Shown here one piece after another: positions 1-12,806 of a stretch of DNA of 64,000 nt (position 1 is the first letter of the stretch; each line of letters begins with the position of its first letter). The notes beneath the pieces were generated by a model that saw only the letters and a program-made list of their open reading frames with translations, ran no database searches and had not been told where the DNA came from. This stretch comes from Centropus unirufus (lineage: Eukaryota; Chordata; Aves; Cuculiformes; Centropidae). Made by a program: the position numbers and the translations under genes. The stretch spans positions 3,501,510 to 3,565,509 of the forward strand of contig VYZI01000029.1 of the NCBI GenBank assembly GCA_013397695.1, in the 5' to 3' direction.

Positions 1-635
1 TGTTGGTTGATAGCCGGATGAATATGAGTCAGCAGTGTGCCCAAGTGGCCAAGAAGGCCTGTGGCATCCTGGCTGGTATCAGAAACAGCGTGGCCAGCAG
101 GAGCAGGGAAGTGATTTTCCCCCTGTGCCTCAGCACTGGTGGGGCTGCACCTCAGACACTGTGCTCAGCTTTGGGCCCCACACTACGAGAAGGACACGGA
201 GTGGAGCGCAAAGAAGGGCAACGAAGCTGGTGAAGGGGCTGCAGAACAAGCGTTATGAGGAGCGGCTGAGGGAACTGGGTTTGTTTAGCCTGGAGGAGGC
301 TGAGGGGAGACCTTACTGCTCTTCACAGTTAACTGGAAGGAGGTTGTAGCAAGGGGAGCATTGGTCTCCCAAGTAATAAGTGATAGGATGAGGGGAAATG
401 GCCTCCAGTTGCACCAGGGGGTGTTTAAATTAGATATTAGGAAATATTACTTCACCAAAAGGGTTGTCAAACATTGAAACAGGCTGCCCAGGGAAGCGGT
501 GGGGTCGCCATCCTTAGAGGGTTTCATAATACGTGTGAATGTGGTGCTGAGGGACAAGGTTTAGTGGTCGACTTGGCAGCAGGGATTCAACGATCTTAAA
601 GATCTTTTTCAACCTAAATGATTCTGTGATTCTCT
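1..635 (+). mobile_element. CR1 LINE 3' fragment, sense to ARID1B, cut by window start
   Basis: This is the 3' end of a chicken-repeat-1 type non-LTR retrotransposon. The first about 350 bases encode broken pieces of the C-terminal part of the CR1 reverse transcriptase ORF: SQQCAQVAKKACGILAG in one frame, then RRATKLVKGL and YEERLRELGLFSLEEA in another. At least one frameshift therefore separates them, and the copy is dead. The CR1 3' UTR follows, with 'aggctgcccagggaagcggt' near 480 and 'cttaaagatc...caacctaaatgattctgtgattct' at about 595-635. It ends in the octamer-like tail (ATTCTGTG, ATTCTCTT) typical of CR1 rather than a poly(A) tail. The 5' part lies outside the window or is truncated, which is usual for this family. 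The family call rests on recall of the CR1 consensus and was not searched. Confidence 0.9.
3..349 (+). pseudogene. Decayed CR1 reverse transcriptase C-terminal remnant
   Basis: The open frames at 3-233 and 35-349 are two halves of one former ORF2 product that overlap in different frames. Conserved C-terminal blocks of the non-LTR reverse transcriptase switch from the first frame to the second at about 170-230, which marks a frameshift. The catalytic YADD-type region is not present here because it lies upstream. There is no sign of host use. The fragment belongs to the retroelement at 1-635 and is not an ARID1B exon. Confidence 0.8.
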
Positions 636-3600
636 TTGAAAATGTACTTGCTGTGTTTTTGTAAGGGGAAAGGATGCGTGTTTTGCCCTTTGTTTCCGAT
701 ACAGTTGCTCCAGATTTTTCTTTAGTGTGATCAAAAGTAGGGGTTTGATTTTTCATCTTTATCGAAGTCAGACCTTTTTTACAAACTTTAGTTACATCAG
801 CCCCTAGAGGCAGGGCAGTGGTGATGCCACAGCTGTCATAACCATTTGGCAAATAATTAAGGCACGCAGTCGGTTGAGTTCCCAATATTCAGCTGTACTA
901 AGCACAGCCACGCTTTGAGGATGTGCTTAGTAGCCAAAAGCCCTCAGTGGGTTAGAAGTTATTTGTGAGAATCAAATAGAAACCAAGCATATCCAAATTA
1001 ACCCCCTAAATCAGTTTCTTGAACCTGCAGCATGAAAAAGAAGCCTTCCACCCTGGCCATTAACTTGCACTCCCACTCTTCTGTAATACAACGGGGATGT
1101 TCATCTGCATATATGCAAACACTATTAGGAGTGTACGTGCCACAACAGTATCAAAATAGGCTCTTTTACCTCTGCAAACATAAATGGTTACCTAATTTTG
1201 AAAAACCTTAGAAAACTTACCTACTACTACATAGTATTTTTCTTGCTTATTCAGTTGGATTTGTACATGTCAGGTTTCAGCCTTGTATTAAAACAGTGAA
1301 TTGGGAGCTCCTGGAAACCATTGAATTTAATGGAAACAGTTAATGACTTCACATTATTACTCTAGCAAGCGCTCTCATAATGGGGATACTTAAAGAAGCC
1401 TTATTTATTAGTGCAAATGTATATGGGTCAGAATTAATTTTTAAAAAATCTTTAATTGTTTTCCCCTTATAATTTTCACAGCGGTATAGTAGTTAAATAT
1501 TCATGATAATGCTGATGATATGCTAAAGGTCTGAAATAGATCTGGAGTCTCAAAATCAACACAGGTTATTTAACCCTTTTCATCTAATGCACCATTGGGG
1601 ACTTGATCAGTGAAATCCCACAGCACTGGAATAATTAGAAGATAGTAATGAGGATTTAATTAGTCCTTGAGATATGCTGAAATAGGACCACTGAGAACTT
1701 TTCTGTTTGGACATGGATTGCAAGCAGAATTGATGCCGATGCAGCTGCTGTGATGTGCTGGAAAATGTATTCCATTGCTGGAGGCAGTTTCATGGCACCA
1801 TTCTGTGCCTGTCAGATCTATGTGGAAAGAACCCGGAGTAAGCACCTCCAAAATCGTTGAATAGTACCCTTCCTCTCCTCCAACACCTCCTTCTAGTGCC
1901 TTTTGTTTTTTTTCTTTTTTATGTCATTCTTTCCATTCTAGTTCTATTTCTTTCCGTTGTTGACATGATCTAGCTTTTGAGGATTCTTGTACAGTTGTAG
2001 TCGATCAAAAACACATCACAGACAGGGACGGGGAGTAAAAAGCTGCCGGCTTGTAGGGATACAGGTGTTACACTAAGAAAAATTTGGAGCTTTTTGACAC
2101 AACAGCTTATAAGCTTTATCCTCAGATCTAGTCCTTATTTAGTATTAGATCTTCACAGAAGTGATATTTATCAGTAGCTGCAATGTCATAAATTTAAATA
2201 GCTTTTTTGGCAGCCAAGATATTATCCAGCAAGAGGTAGAAACAGATGGGATGTGATCAGGCATTTTGATGTTCTCTTTGTGCTTCTCTATAAACACTAA
2301 GTAGCAACTGCATTCCTGTAACTACAATTTCCTAATTTGCCCATTAGATTTCATATAGGTATTTTTCTCCCCTTTAACTGTTTTCTGGGCATGCTTATTT
2401 ATACGCAGTCATCACATAAATTCCACTGTCATGTATTTTCTTCTAACAAAATATAAATGTTTTCGCTTGCGTGGAAGACAGAGAATACCAATTGGCTGTT
2501 TTGCACCTACAATTCCTGATCAGATTTATGGCTTCATACTGACACTCGATGGTAGAGATTCTTTTCCCTGAAATCCGTTTTCTTCTAAAAAAAAAAGAAA
2601 CCAGAAGGAAGAAAATAGATCAAAGAATTCTTATTGCAACAGAAAAGGTACTGTAGTTTGCTTTTAGATCTTAAAAAGACTTCTTCCCTGAGAAAACGTT
2701 TTTTGCTCTCATCTGGGGATTTGGGATCTATTCAGAGCACTGAGGAGCTAGAGAATAAAATGATTCTTGTCATTAAAATTCTTCTGCTTGCCATGTTAAC
2801 GATGACACCACTTAAGGTTAAATCAGACTTGATAATAAGTTTACTTGATGTAGACTGAAGTGTTTCAGGCTCTTAAAGAAAGATGCTTGAGACATGCACT
2901 GAGTGCAAAGCCACAGGTATATCTGAGTGCCTCTTCTGCACATAGCGTTCTCCAAGTGGGTCAGTGAGAAGGAGCTGAGTTCCAGCTGGTAGGCAGGAAC
3001 TCTGTGCCAGGCTGGAAGGAAATCTTCCTGCCCAGAAATCTGGGGTTAGAGAAATTGTGCCTGCAACAGCCAGAAAAGTGCATAATGCAAGGCGGAAAAG
3101 CAAAGTTTGGTTGAAACTGTCACAGGTATTTCCAAGGAGTTACTTCATTGCAAGGCTAGCTCTATAAAACATATCTTTTTTCCTCTCCAAGTCATGAAAT
3201 AGGAACTTGATGAGTAGGAACATATAGAGCTGATCTATATGTGAAGGCAGAGCTGTGCGCTAAACTTCATTGGTGACTCAAAAAGTTACATTAGTCTCTA
3301 AATTTAATGAGCACTAAATTTATCAACAGTCTTTAAAAAGGATCAGGCTATTATTGGGTTTTACCACTCTAATTTTATTGTAGAAGTGGAAGTGAAGCAC
3401 AGTGAAATGTAGTACTGGTCTGATGAGCAGGTTTTTTTGAATATATACACAGTATTTTTCTTTGCTGTTTTAATTGCAGTAGCACCCAAGACCCCCATTT
3501 TCCTACCTGTTTGTATTGTGCTACAGGATGTAGCAATGCACAGCACAAAAAAAGCCTACAATATGTTACTTTGACTAGTAAACAAGATCTTTGGGACAAA

Positions 3601-6193
3601 AGGTTACTGGTTTTCACCAAGCTGTTCAAGTGAATAGTTTTGTGTCTGTCTCTTAAGCGTTTCAAGAAACCTTGCTTTTCTTGCCCAGAAGTTTTAGAAA
3701 TCACATTACTCTGCCAACCAGATTAATCTTTAAAGAAATCAGTTGCCATTTTGGGACGCTGGTTTCAGACTGTACTTGTATTTCAAACATACACCAGCCA
3801 GTCTCAGCTTTAGGTTGATCTGATTAGTTGTGGCCTACACTAAAATATACAGCGGTATTGGCCATCTGCAAGAAAAACTGAGGGAGGAAAGGGTATTATT
3901 TACATGTGATAAGCCACTCTGGGAGAGAGCAAAACTGCAGAAGTAGGATTTGAGACGGATAATAACGTCTGTACAATCAAAACCCCGAGTCAGGTCTCCC
4001 AAGTAAATTTTGTATACTAGCAGCTGGTCATTGCTTTCTTCTTGCTGATGCAAAATCTGGTTATACTCGAGGATGAATCTTTATTTCATTTTTTAAACTA
4101 AATTGGGGATTCTCTTTTCGAGTTAGGGAGCAGAATTGAATTATGCTGAGAGCGTTTATATAGTTGCAGGCAGAGAAACTTCTCAATAGAAAAGTTTCCA
4201 CTGACTTCATTAGGCAGCCATCATATTCCCTGCCTCTGGGCTTGGGGAGGGAGATGAGCCACAGCAGTCACTGATGAAGAACTTGACAAAGTGACAGTCG
4301 ATGTTCTCATCACCAGGCTTCATGTAAAGTTACCAGATACAATCCCTGTCCTTGGGACAGCTTCCCATTGTGGCTCATAAACTGGGAGCTACCCGTGGTC
4401 TGCCTGTTCAACAGCATCTTCATTTCCAGCACACTCTGCCCTGTCAGTACCTAAGTTAACCTGATTATGATGCTTCTCTAAATAAAAAGCTTCTGTTCTA
4501 AGACCCTTTAAGACTTTTTAAGTTAATTCACAAGGCAGTGAGTTGAAATCTATATAAAATATATATTAATAGTTAACACTGAAAGTTCTTTCCATCCCAA
4601 AGGATCCTGAAAGGCTGCGGAATAAATGCTGGTCAGGGAACAGCTGCAAAACAAGGAAGGGAAGGGTCAATCAAATTGTAACTCCTGGTAGAAAAAGCCT
4701 GAGATGAAGGCATTTTGGGACTGAGGGCAACGCACTGATTTTGTGTTCTCGAAAAAATATTATTTATTTTACATGTGAGCAAGACAGAAATTGTCTGTAT
4801 TTTAGTCTTGTCCACAAAATCCCTATATATCTCATGGTATTCAATATATTTACTTCACAAAAAAAGGAAGATCTGAGTTGATCCATGGAAGCTTTGAACA
4901 GGAGTCTCCAGGGAGGGTAAATTTTTCAAACCTGAAATTTAGGCCATTAAGCCTGCAGGCCTTGAACATTACAAGCTGAAAAATGCCGTTCCTTCTTTGC
5001 TCTCCTCTGTGATTTTCATAAGTATGCACATTATTAGGGAAACTTAGACAAATGTTGATTATATAAAGCAGATGGACTCCTCAGGTTTTTCCTCTTGCTG
5101 CTCAGATTAATTCAAACAGCCCAAGACCTACTGAAATTGAGGAATCGCTTCGGGGGGAGTTGCGAGGACGAGGTGGGGTGCTTTTGTAATGCATTTTACC
5201 ATTACCTTGATTTTCCAAGCTCCATGGAAAAAGCATCTTGTGTAAGGCATGTTACACCAACAAACTATGAGTAAGATGGTGGATGAGCAATGTTTTTCTG
5301 TTTTGTCTGTGCAGCAACATCTCCACAAATGTTTTTCCTTCTCTGGCCTCAGTATAGCACTTAAAATTTACCTCAGAGAGCATTACACAAGGTTTGCACC
5401 AGGAAAGGGTGGATATTTCTTCCCGAGCTACCATCTGGGTGATCTGTCTGATCCTTCACCAGATTCTGATTTATCAGTGATAGATTATATGAATTTCAAG
5501 GCTAGGCAGGAGCAGAGGGAGGTTTAGGGTGGGAAAAATTTAAACATTATTGCGTGCTATACATAGACTGGGTTTTGTAATATCAGAGAGAGAAGCAGAG
5601 GAGATTCAGCCAGTTAACCTAATAGCACAGCTGGTAAAACACTAGGGGGTCTAGGTTAAAACCTTAGCTAGGTCATTAGTTTCCATCTTCCCCAAAGCTA
5701 TTCACATTGTGAAGAGAAGCAGTCAGACAAATAAACAGTGAGGAGAGTGTTAGGAGAGATGTTAAAGCATAATAAGAAAATAGTTTTTTTAAAAAAATAA
5801 AACCAGTCCAGTGCTTTCTCTTCAGTGGAGCGTTGATCCTTTTCTCAAAAGGAGAAATACCACAGTGATCTTTGCAGGAAGGCCCAGTTTTGCTAAGGTG
5901 GTGTTTTCCACAATAGCTATTTCACATCAGCAAAGAGGCATCCTTTGTGGAATGGTTTTGAAGAAATGTGGTGGTTGTTCTGCAGATATTAGCAGATGAT
6001 AGCGTGAAAAGGTCCATGTACCAAGGGGAAACCGTGTCCCTGTTAGTCTGGCCCAGAGAACTTTGTATGTTTATAGTGGTGCCCTGATGGACTTGGAGAG
6101 GACAGTAAGGGATCAGTGTAGAAATGAGATTTTATTTTTTCATGCTCAATGAGGAAACAATAAAGAACTTTCTCCTAAAAGCTCTTTGGGACG

Positions 6194-6212
6194 TTTTTTT
6201 TTAAAAAAAAAA
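6194..6212. repeat. T9A10 homopolymer inverted tract
   Basis: Nine T are followed directly by ten A, a perfect A/T self-complementary tract. Such tracts are flexible, prone to slippage and common in vertebrate introns. Nothing nearby suggests a specific role. Confidence 0.7.
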
Positions 6213-9200
6213 GATTGTGATTGGAGAAAAAAAAACAAAGATTTTTACATCTTTTTTTGTTTTTACTTTTATATGAGTAAAAAATATACCATCAAGAAGA
6301 TTAACCTTTTTTTTTGAGAATAAAGAATAGGCCTCTTAGTTTCTCCTGTGTCAGTGTTCTCACTAAATTTTTTTATGCTGTTACCCTTCCTTTGCCCAAG
6401 TTACTTGTCAGCAGAAGTGTTCACTCGGTACCAGGAATATTGGCAAAGATCTGGTGGATTCAGCAGGTAACTATTACGTGTGTCAGTGGTCAGTGCTGCT
6501 TGGGACACATCTAACAGGTTCATACCAGGGCCATCCAAAGATATCGTACCGGTGCAGTCCTGGAACTTATCTGTGCAAATATGGGTCAGATGGAGATGCA
6601 TCCATCCACATGGAGATGTTTGTTCCAGTCACATCCATGGTCTGTGCAGACAACCTGGTTGCATATTTAGGGTCCCGGCGTCTCAGGCTTTTGAAAGAAA
6701 GATTGCCTCTTTCAATTACTAAAACTTCATTAGTGCGTGAATCTTGTTCTGCTGGAATGTCCTTCACAGCACTCTGAGGTGCTGCCTGTGAGCACGTTTA
6801 GCTGGAGAAAAACCCAGACATAGTTCACCAGCCCAAAGACTTCCTGAGCTGTCCCTGTCATCTGAGATGGGTGGGCTAGGGAGAATTTCAGGCTGACCGT
6901 GATCTTCCCGAGCATCCCTCTGTGCTAAGAGGTTGCCAAATTTTATTACCACTCCTGCATGGAATATTATTTCTCATTGTTTTACCCTGCCACTTCTGTC
7001 TCAGGGTTGTTTACCCGTGGATGAGCTACATTTGGGAGTTGCCGCTTTAGATCTATCTCAATTCCGTGGCATTCTCTGGTGAAAATCCTGAGATAGTGAA
7101 TCCAACCCAAACGGCTGTCTGAGGAAGGCAAGTCTGCCAAGAACTGTGTCAGGGGTGTGCAAAACTTTGCTCTTTTTTTCCTCAACAGCACTGGCCAGAG
7201 CCTTGCTAATATATTAAGCATCAGAAATTTGTGTGATTCACACACACATTGTTTTCTTTATAGGTAGTGGAAAATATCTCTTTTAACATATTTAATTTTT
7301 TTTTTAGTTAATTTTTTAGTGAAGAAATTTACGTAATTTTTTCTCTATTTGTTTGATGATTAGTGAATGCATCTAATCTGTTTCTGCTTTTCTCATTCCA
7401 TGATTTTCAGACTAATAAGCCTGTCCAGCCCCTTCTTTAGCCTCTGCCCTTGAACAAGGAGAACTTCCTTATTCCTTACTCAGAAGGGTTCCGCAGTTGT
7501 TTCAGTCCCACACTCTGTCACTAAGCGTACCTCTAGAAAGAACAATAGCCTGGTGTGTTTTTTTCTTGCCTAAAGTTCTTTTTTACAAAGTACCATTGCA
7601 AGTTGTTGCTTTCCTCATTTCTTATTTATCGAGTCTTTAACTCAATGATGATCTGCTATCACCGTAAACTCCCAAGTTAAAATGAACTTAAAATGAGTAA
7701 GCTTCCATGTTTTTTCAGGTTTAATTCATTCATGAAAATCAATGCCCAGCTCCTGGCTAAATCGAAGGCCCTCTCACTGACCGTGGGTTAAATGTGTGTC
7801 TGTAGACAGTTGCTGTCCATCACCTGCTATGCAATAACTTGTTTCTTCGCAGTCACTTCTTTGTGTTTCAGCTCCCACTTCCCTGCAAAGCTTTTCTTAT
7901 ATTTAAAACAAGACTATAAAATATCAAAGGATTTTACAGCAGATTTTACAGCAATACCCAGCGTGTTTTTCGTTGTTAGTGCTAAGGAGATAGTATTCAT
8001 CAAACAGATTATTTTTCTTGGTCAGTGTACAAATGTAATTAAGACAACCTTAGTGCATAATTTTGTGAAGCTTTAGTAATTTACTGTACATTATCTGCTT
8101 TGTGTATACATATGCATAAGGGGAAAAGAAGATTTTTTTAATGTTTTTACAAAGGCATCATAAATGGTGATGCATATTACCAGATGTTAGTCTGTATAGG
8201 ACAACTGAAGCTTAATTTTGTCTTTTCCTTTATCAAAGGAGCAGAAACACTATCATAAGCATTTTTTCTCTGTATTTTGCTAAAAAGAGAAGAAAAATAT
8301 GCTGCTACCTGACCATTTTTAAACCTTGTATGCATGTTCCATTTGAAGATGCAAACATATTTTATTATTATAGTTATGGTGTTCTAATTGTCAATAGCAT
8401 GTGACTGTTTCATTTAAAACAAAAAAGAAAAGATGACTCTACAACTTTAAATTGGGTTTTAATAAAGACAGCCATTCTTTAGGTACATAAATGTAGTATA
8501 AAAAAGAACTGAAAGGGAAGAGAATACTTCTGGTAGGGTCACTTTATTTGACTACTCCTGAAATAGCTTAATTTGCCAAAATCTATTCAAGTATATTTTA
8601 GGTAAGTAATCTTTTGTTGTGATGGCAAGTAGAGCATCTCTGTACCTCTTTTATCACTACTGTTAAGGAATTGGAGGAGCTTTGTTCATTGATGAGCGTG
8701 TTGCCCTTGCAATTTTCAAGTTCTTAACTCATAGCTGTTTCCTAGCAGTTTATTTAAAAGACAAAAAACCGCACCTTGTGACAGAGGTTGACGTGTGAGA
8801 TGCAATCTGGCTGTTAATATACTCCACTGTCTTTACTCCAGTGCAGCTCTAATGCAATCCTACTTCCCATCTTTACAAAAGCAAACTTTATCTCAGATCT
8901 AATTTTCTGGAAAGAAAATGTATTTATTTTTGTATCAGTTATAAAATGAAGTTGAACACTAGGGAAAAAGTGTGTAAATAAGGAAAGACGAATGCATGCC
9001 AGCTGCTCCCTTTCATTTCTGATAAGATTTCTAGAATTGATGTTGTTTTCTCTTTGTGATGCAAGAATGTTAACACTTTGACCAGGAGCCACTTTTCTCT
9101 CTAAGACAACTGAGCTTTCAGCAAATATTTGAAACATCTAAGACTCATGTGCTAATCTCAGAATGTTCACTGGGCTCTTACAGAGGCAGATGAGGATAAA

Positions 9201-10835
9201 CTCTTTATTTAAATGGAATCCTGACCACAGTAGTGACCTGATCTTTCTTACCTTCTTCTCCACATCGCATCTATAGCTGAAGTTGCTCCTCTGCTCTCTG
9301 GAAGGAAGTAGGAGCATGTCGTATTTTAGGGCCATGCTTCATTGTGTCCTGCATACAGTGATAGAAGATAATAAGACACAAGTGTTATTCCTGATTGTCA
9401 GGCTTCCTTTTCCTTGATTCATTACCCATCCATGCTTAAGAGAAGATAGCAAAGACAACCTCATTTGAAAGATATCTCACACCTTCCTGGATAAAACTCA
9501 TGTCCCACCTCAAAAGCTGTTAAGCAGTCTGTTCCGTTCTTCTTGTGTTAATCAATGTCTCTGTAAACTAAGACCAGGGGGATGAGTTGCAGCAATATCC
9601 TAGCAGTTACCTGTGCTGTCGAATTACCGGTGTGCCTCATGGCATGGCTTTGGCTGATATCTGTGAGCAATCCCTGGGACACCGACCGGGGCATGGATAA
9701 GGTAGCAGAAGTGACTGTGCACAGAACTTATTACACATGGGACTACCACTATTGAGTGGGAAGTTTTAGCTGGATGGATGTGACCATGCCCCACCGCTCT
9801 CCAGGCCAGGGAATGGTTCTGACATGTTTTATTTATGACTGTACATGTAGCCACACAGTCCACTCCACCGCAGCAGAAATGGATTAGGAGAAATTTCCTG
9901 AAGAAGAGGTCATTTGAGTGGAAACATTTATTTCATTTGTTACTGTAGTCCCTTCAGTAGCCCTTCTGACAACAGCAGAGCTGGCTAAAACTGATGTTCT
10001 CCATTACACATTAGACCACGTTCTCCGTTAGATTCAACAATCAGCAGCCCAGTCTCTGCTGGTTGTCCCAGCATCGCTACTGGCAATCACTGCAACCCAT
10101 ACAAACAATAGCTTTTCAATGTGTCATCCATCCTTGTGGTGTTAAGAAAAGTACTGCCTGCAATAATAACTGGGCTGAAAAACATTTATCAGTAGCACCA
10201 TGTTTGGGAAGTTATCTCATATAGATTAAAAGGCCCACGGTGAACAGAAAACCCTCACTTCTGTACTAGTCGCAGGAGTAACTTCACTGTCTTTATAATA
10301 AAAATCTTAGTGTGACCAGTAAAAATTTTTCATTTAAATGGATCCCACGAGTGTGGTACAGACAGTGTATGTGTGTTGGGAATGTGACCGTTTATTTCAT
10401 ATAGACACATGATTGTATTAGGTTTCTAAATTAGTTACAGCACTGTTGATAGAAGGCACAGGCTTTGTAATAAGATTTGTGCGCAGAGTGGAACTGTTTT
10501 AAAAATCAAGGGGTCTGTTTCAAAATAAAGCTAAGTGGAGAAGGTCATACAAGCTTTCCTTTGCAAAAGTTTGAAGTCTTCCAACCAGTACAGACCAGTT
10601 TCTAAGCCACCATTTCACCCGCAGTTAATTGCCATGCCTCGTGCTAGTGTGTGTGGTCCGGCTTCCTCCAGAGCGGGCTCCAGGCTCTGACTCTGCAGAG
10701 TAGGTGTGATCAAATGCCTTGTCTCGGGGCTTGCATGAAGGTCTGGAAAACTCTGTGCGAGTTATCCTAGCCCTTGCAGTTGTCAGGGATTTACCACGTT
10801 ATGGGTTGAGCTGTTCCTAGCATGAAAGAACTGGG

Positions 10836-10911
10836 CACAAGGGATTGCAAGATCATCCCAGCTCCTGATTTTTCACAAGGGGGTGCAAGATCATCTCAGC
10901 TCCTGGTTTTT
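10836..10911. repeat. 38-bp tandem duplication, two copies
   Basis: Two head-to-tail 38-bp units lie at 10836-10873 and 10874-10911. Each begins cacaagg and ends in a run of five T. They differ at four positions (about 89% identity), so the duplication is old enough to have diverged. There is no coding content. It probably arose by replication slippage. Confidence 0.9.
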
Positions 10912-12626
10912 CTCCTTATCACCTGTACCATGGAGCTTTTTGTCTCTGACAGGGTTTTAGTGGATGGATGAGTATGCTGCATAGTAAAGTTTTGTGCAGG
11001 GCTCAAAACTTCTTCACATGCGTTGTACAAGAGTGGATATCGTCCCCTGTTGTACAGTGCTTTGTGACAAGTATGCAAACAGGGAGGCTGAAGCACAGAA
11101 AGGTGGGAAGGTCCTTCACCCAGTGTCACCTACCACGTCAGTAGCAGCAGTGCTAGGATGAGAAACTTATTCTTTTGAGCATTTGGTCTGTGTGAGGTTT
11201 GATGCTAACTGATGGGAGGACACCCGGTCCCTTGGGAGAATCATTCTTCTGCCATCTCTCCCTTCGCCTGTCTGTCTTCACAACTTGTTTTTGCTCCTCT
11301 CCTTTTTTTTCCTTCTTCTGATCTTCCCTTTGGCTGCTTCCATTTATCCACTGTCATGGAATTTTGCTCTTACCTTTCTTCTGTTCCCTTCCTCTTGTAA
11401 GAAAAGGTGTAAATAATGCTGCCAGGTGAGGTGTGTCTTGGCTTTCAAATTCATACCCCAGTAAAATTAATGGAGGGGTGTGGAAATGGGCACCTCTCAT
11501 AAATAAGGCTTCAGCTCTCTGCAGCATCAAAGTGTGAGGGGCTGAAGTACTTGCAGGATGGGCCAAAATGAGAACTTGCTCATGCTGGGCAACAGTGTGT
11601 GGTGTCTCCCACCTCATGGGGCGCAAGCGGCAGCAGAGCAAATGCCGCCCTGAAGAATGCTCATATTTTGCCTCACGTAGAAATGTGATGATGGAATTTA
11701 TAGGCAAATAGAAGAGAAAAAGTGGATTTTCTAGAGATGTAAGAACAAGCCCTTGCTGCCTCCTCAGCACGTTTTCTTCAACACTGAAAGCAGCACTAAA
11801 ACCTTTCAGGGTTAAACATTAGGGAACAAGCGTCCCTCCATAGACATTTCACGGGCAGGATTGCAAGATTTTCCCCAGTTCATGAAAACTTAAAAACTCT
11901 TCTCCTCTTCTCCCATTTAATACACTTAGTTCTGTTCCTTTATATGAAGCTTCCGGATTCTATAGCATTTCACTTGGTCCCTTGCTGCACCTTTTGGTCC
12001 TTAAATTGCATTGACATTCATTAATACATTTATGAAAGGGGAAAAAAGGAGAGAATGCAATACAGGTGTGCTGGGGACAGACCAGAATAAGGATACATCA
12101 AAATGAATGACTTTTTGGTTTTTGGCTCGTATGACTAGTCTTAACATAAAGGGAAATTTTAGCTCCTAAGAGTTTGTGGGCAGTAGGAGTATTTATGGTT
12201 TATTTCTATATGCTGAATATATATGTGTTTTGTTAGAAACACGTGGTTTCAGAAGTTACAATAAGTCATCAGGTAAATTCCATACTGCTTATTAGTTAAC
12301 ACAGATAATTGCCTTTAAAATTTTTTCCCTAAAGATTGTTTTAATTTAAAATCAGTAGCCATTCGTAACTAAGCAAGACTTCCCTTTCCTATCTTTTCAA
12401 GTAAAAGGTTTTGAGCTTTGTGTACAGGTTTTAGTTGTTGAGGCAGCTTTACTGAGTTGAAGATGTGTTTGTTTCAGTTCATATGAACAGTAGCAGTTTT
12501 ATCAGTATCTTTAGTTTGAAAATAACTAAAGAGGGTTAGTTTTTTTCATGTCAAAGATTTCAAAGAACTGTTCAAAGAACAGTTACTTGAACACTAATTT
12601 TTGCTTTGGCACTTTTTTCCCTTTAG

Positions 12627-12806
12627 GTTTTATGGCAGGCATACAGAGGAACCCCCAAATGTCACAGTATGGACCTCAGCAAACTGGACCTTCCATGTCA
12701 CCACACCCCTCACCTGGAGGCCAAGTACATCCTGGAATCAGTAGCTTTCAGCAAAGTAATTCAAGTGGTGCTTATGGGCCTCAGATGAGCCAGTATGGAC
12801 CACAAG
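12627..12806 (+). CDS. ARID1B: ARID1B exon A: Q/G/S/P-rich disordered segment
   Basis: Internal coding exon of 180 nt with entering phase 1 and leaving phase 1. It starts after ctttag at 12621-12626 and stops before GTAAAA at 12807. The first two bases (GT) complete a codon begun in the previous exon, probably Gly as in mammals. The translation runs FMAGIQRNPQMSQYGPQQ and on to NSSGAYGPQMSQYGPQ, with two MSQYGPQ repeats. It matches the BAF250b N-terminal low-complexity region and differs from the human protein, as I recall it, at only a few residues. ARID1B is the DNA-binding subunit of the nuclear BAF chromatin remodeller, and this part is intrinsically disordered. The last base G joins GA of the next exon to make Gly. 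The open frame reaches back to an ATG at 12548, but that part is intron read-through. Exon length is a multiple of three, so skipping it keeps the frame. Confidence 0.96.

Larger units (their letters stand above)
636..12626 (+). other. ARID1B: ARID1B intron upstream of the first visible exon
   Basis: This is the 3' part of the intron preceding the exon at 12627. I looked for the known upstream ARID1B exon encoding a large Ser/Pro-rich block and saw nothing like it, so it lies left of the window. The interval is AT-rich with many stops. It contains short homopolymer tracts, including a T9A10 inverted tract at 6194-6212, and a 38-bp tandem duplication at 10836-10911. The last 20 bases before the exon form a normal pyrimidine-rich acceptor (ttttttccctttag). 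Small open frames at 5249-5527, 6454-6777, 11354-11770 (minus) and elsewhere show no recognisable family and no splice support. Confidence 0.75.

Noticed and set aside
11354..11770. 138-codon minus-strand open frame
   Set aside because: Unrecognised and without gene structure; part of the stretch looks like decayed ancient repeat ('cagtaaaattaatggagggg').
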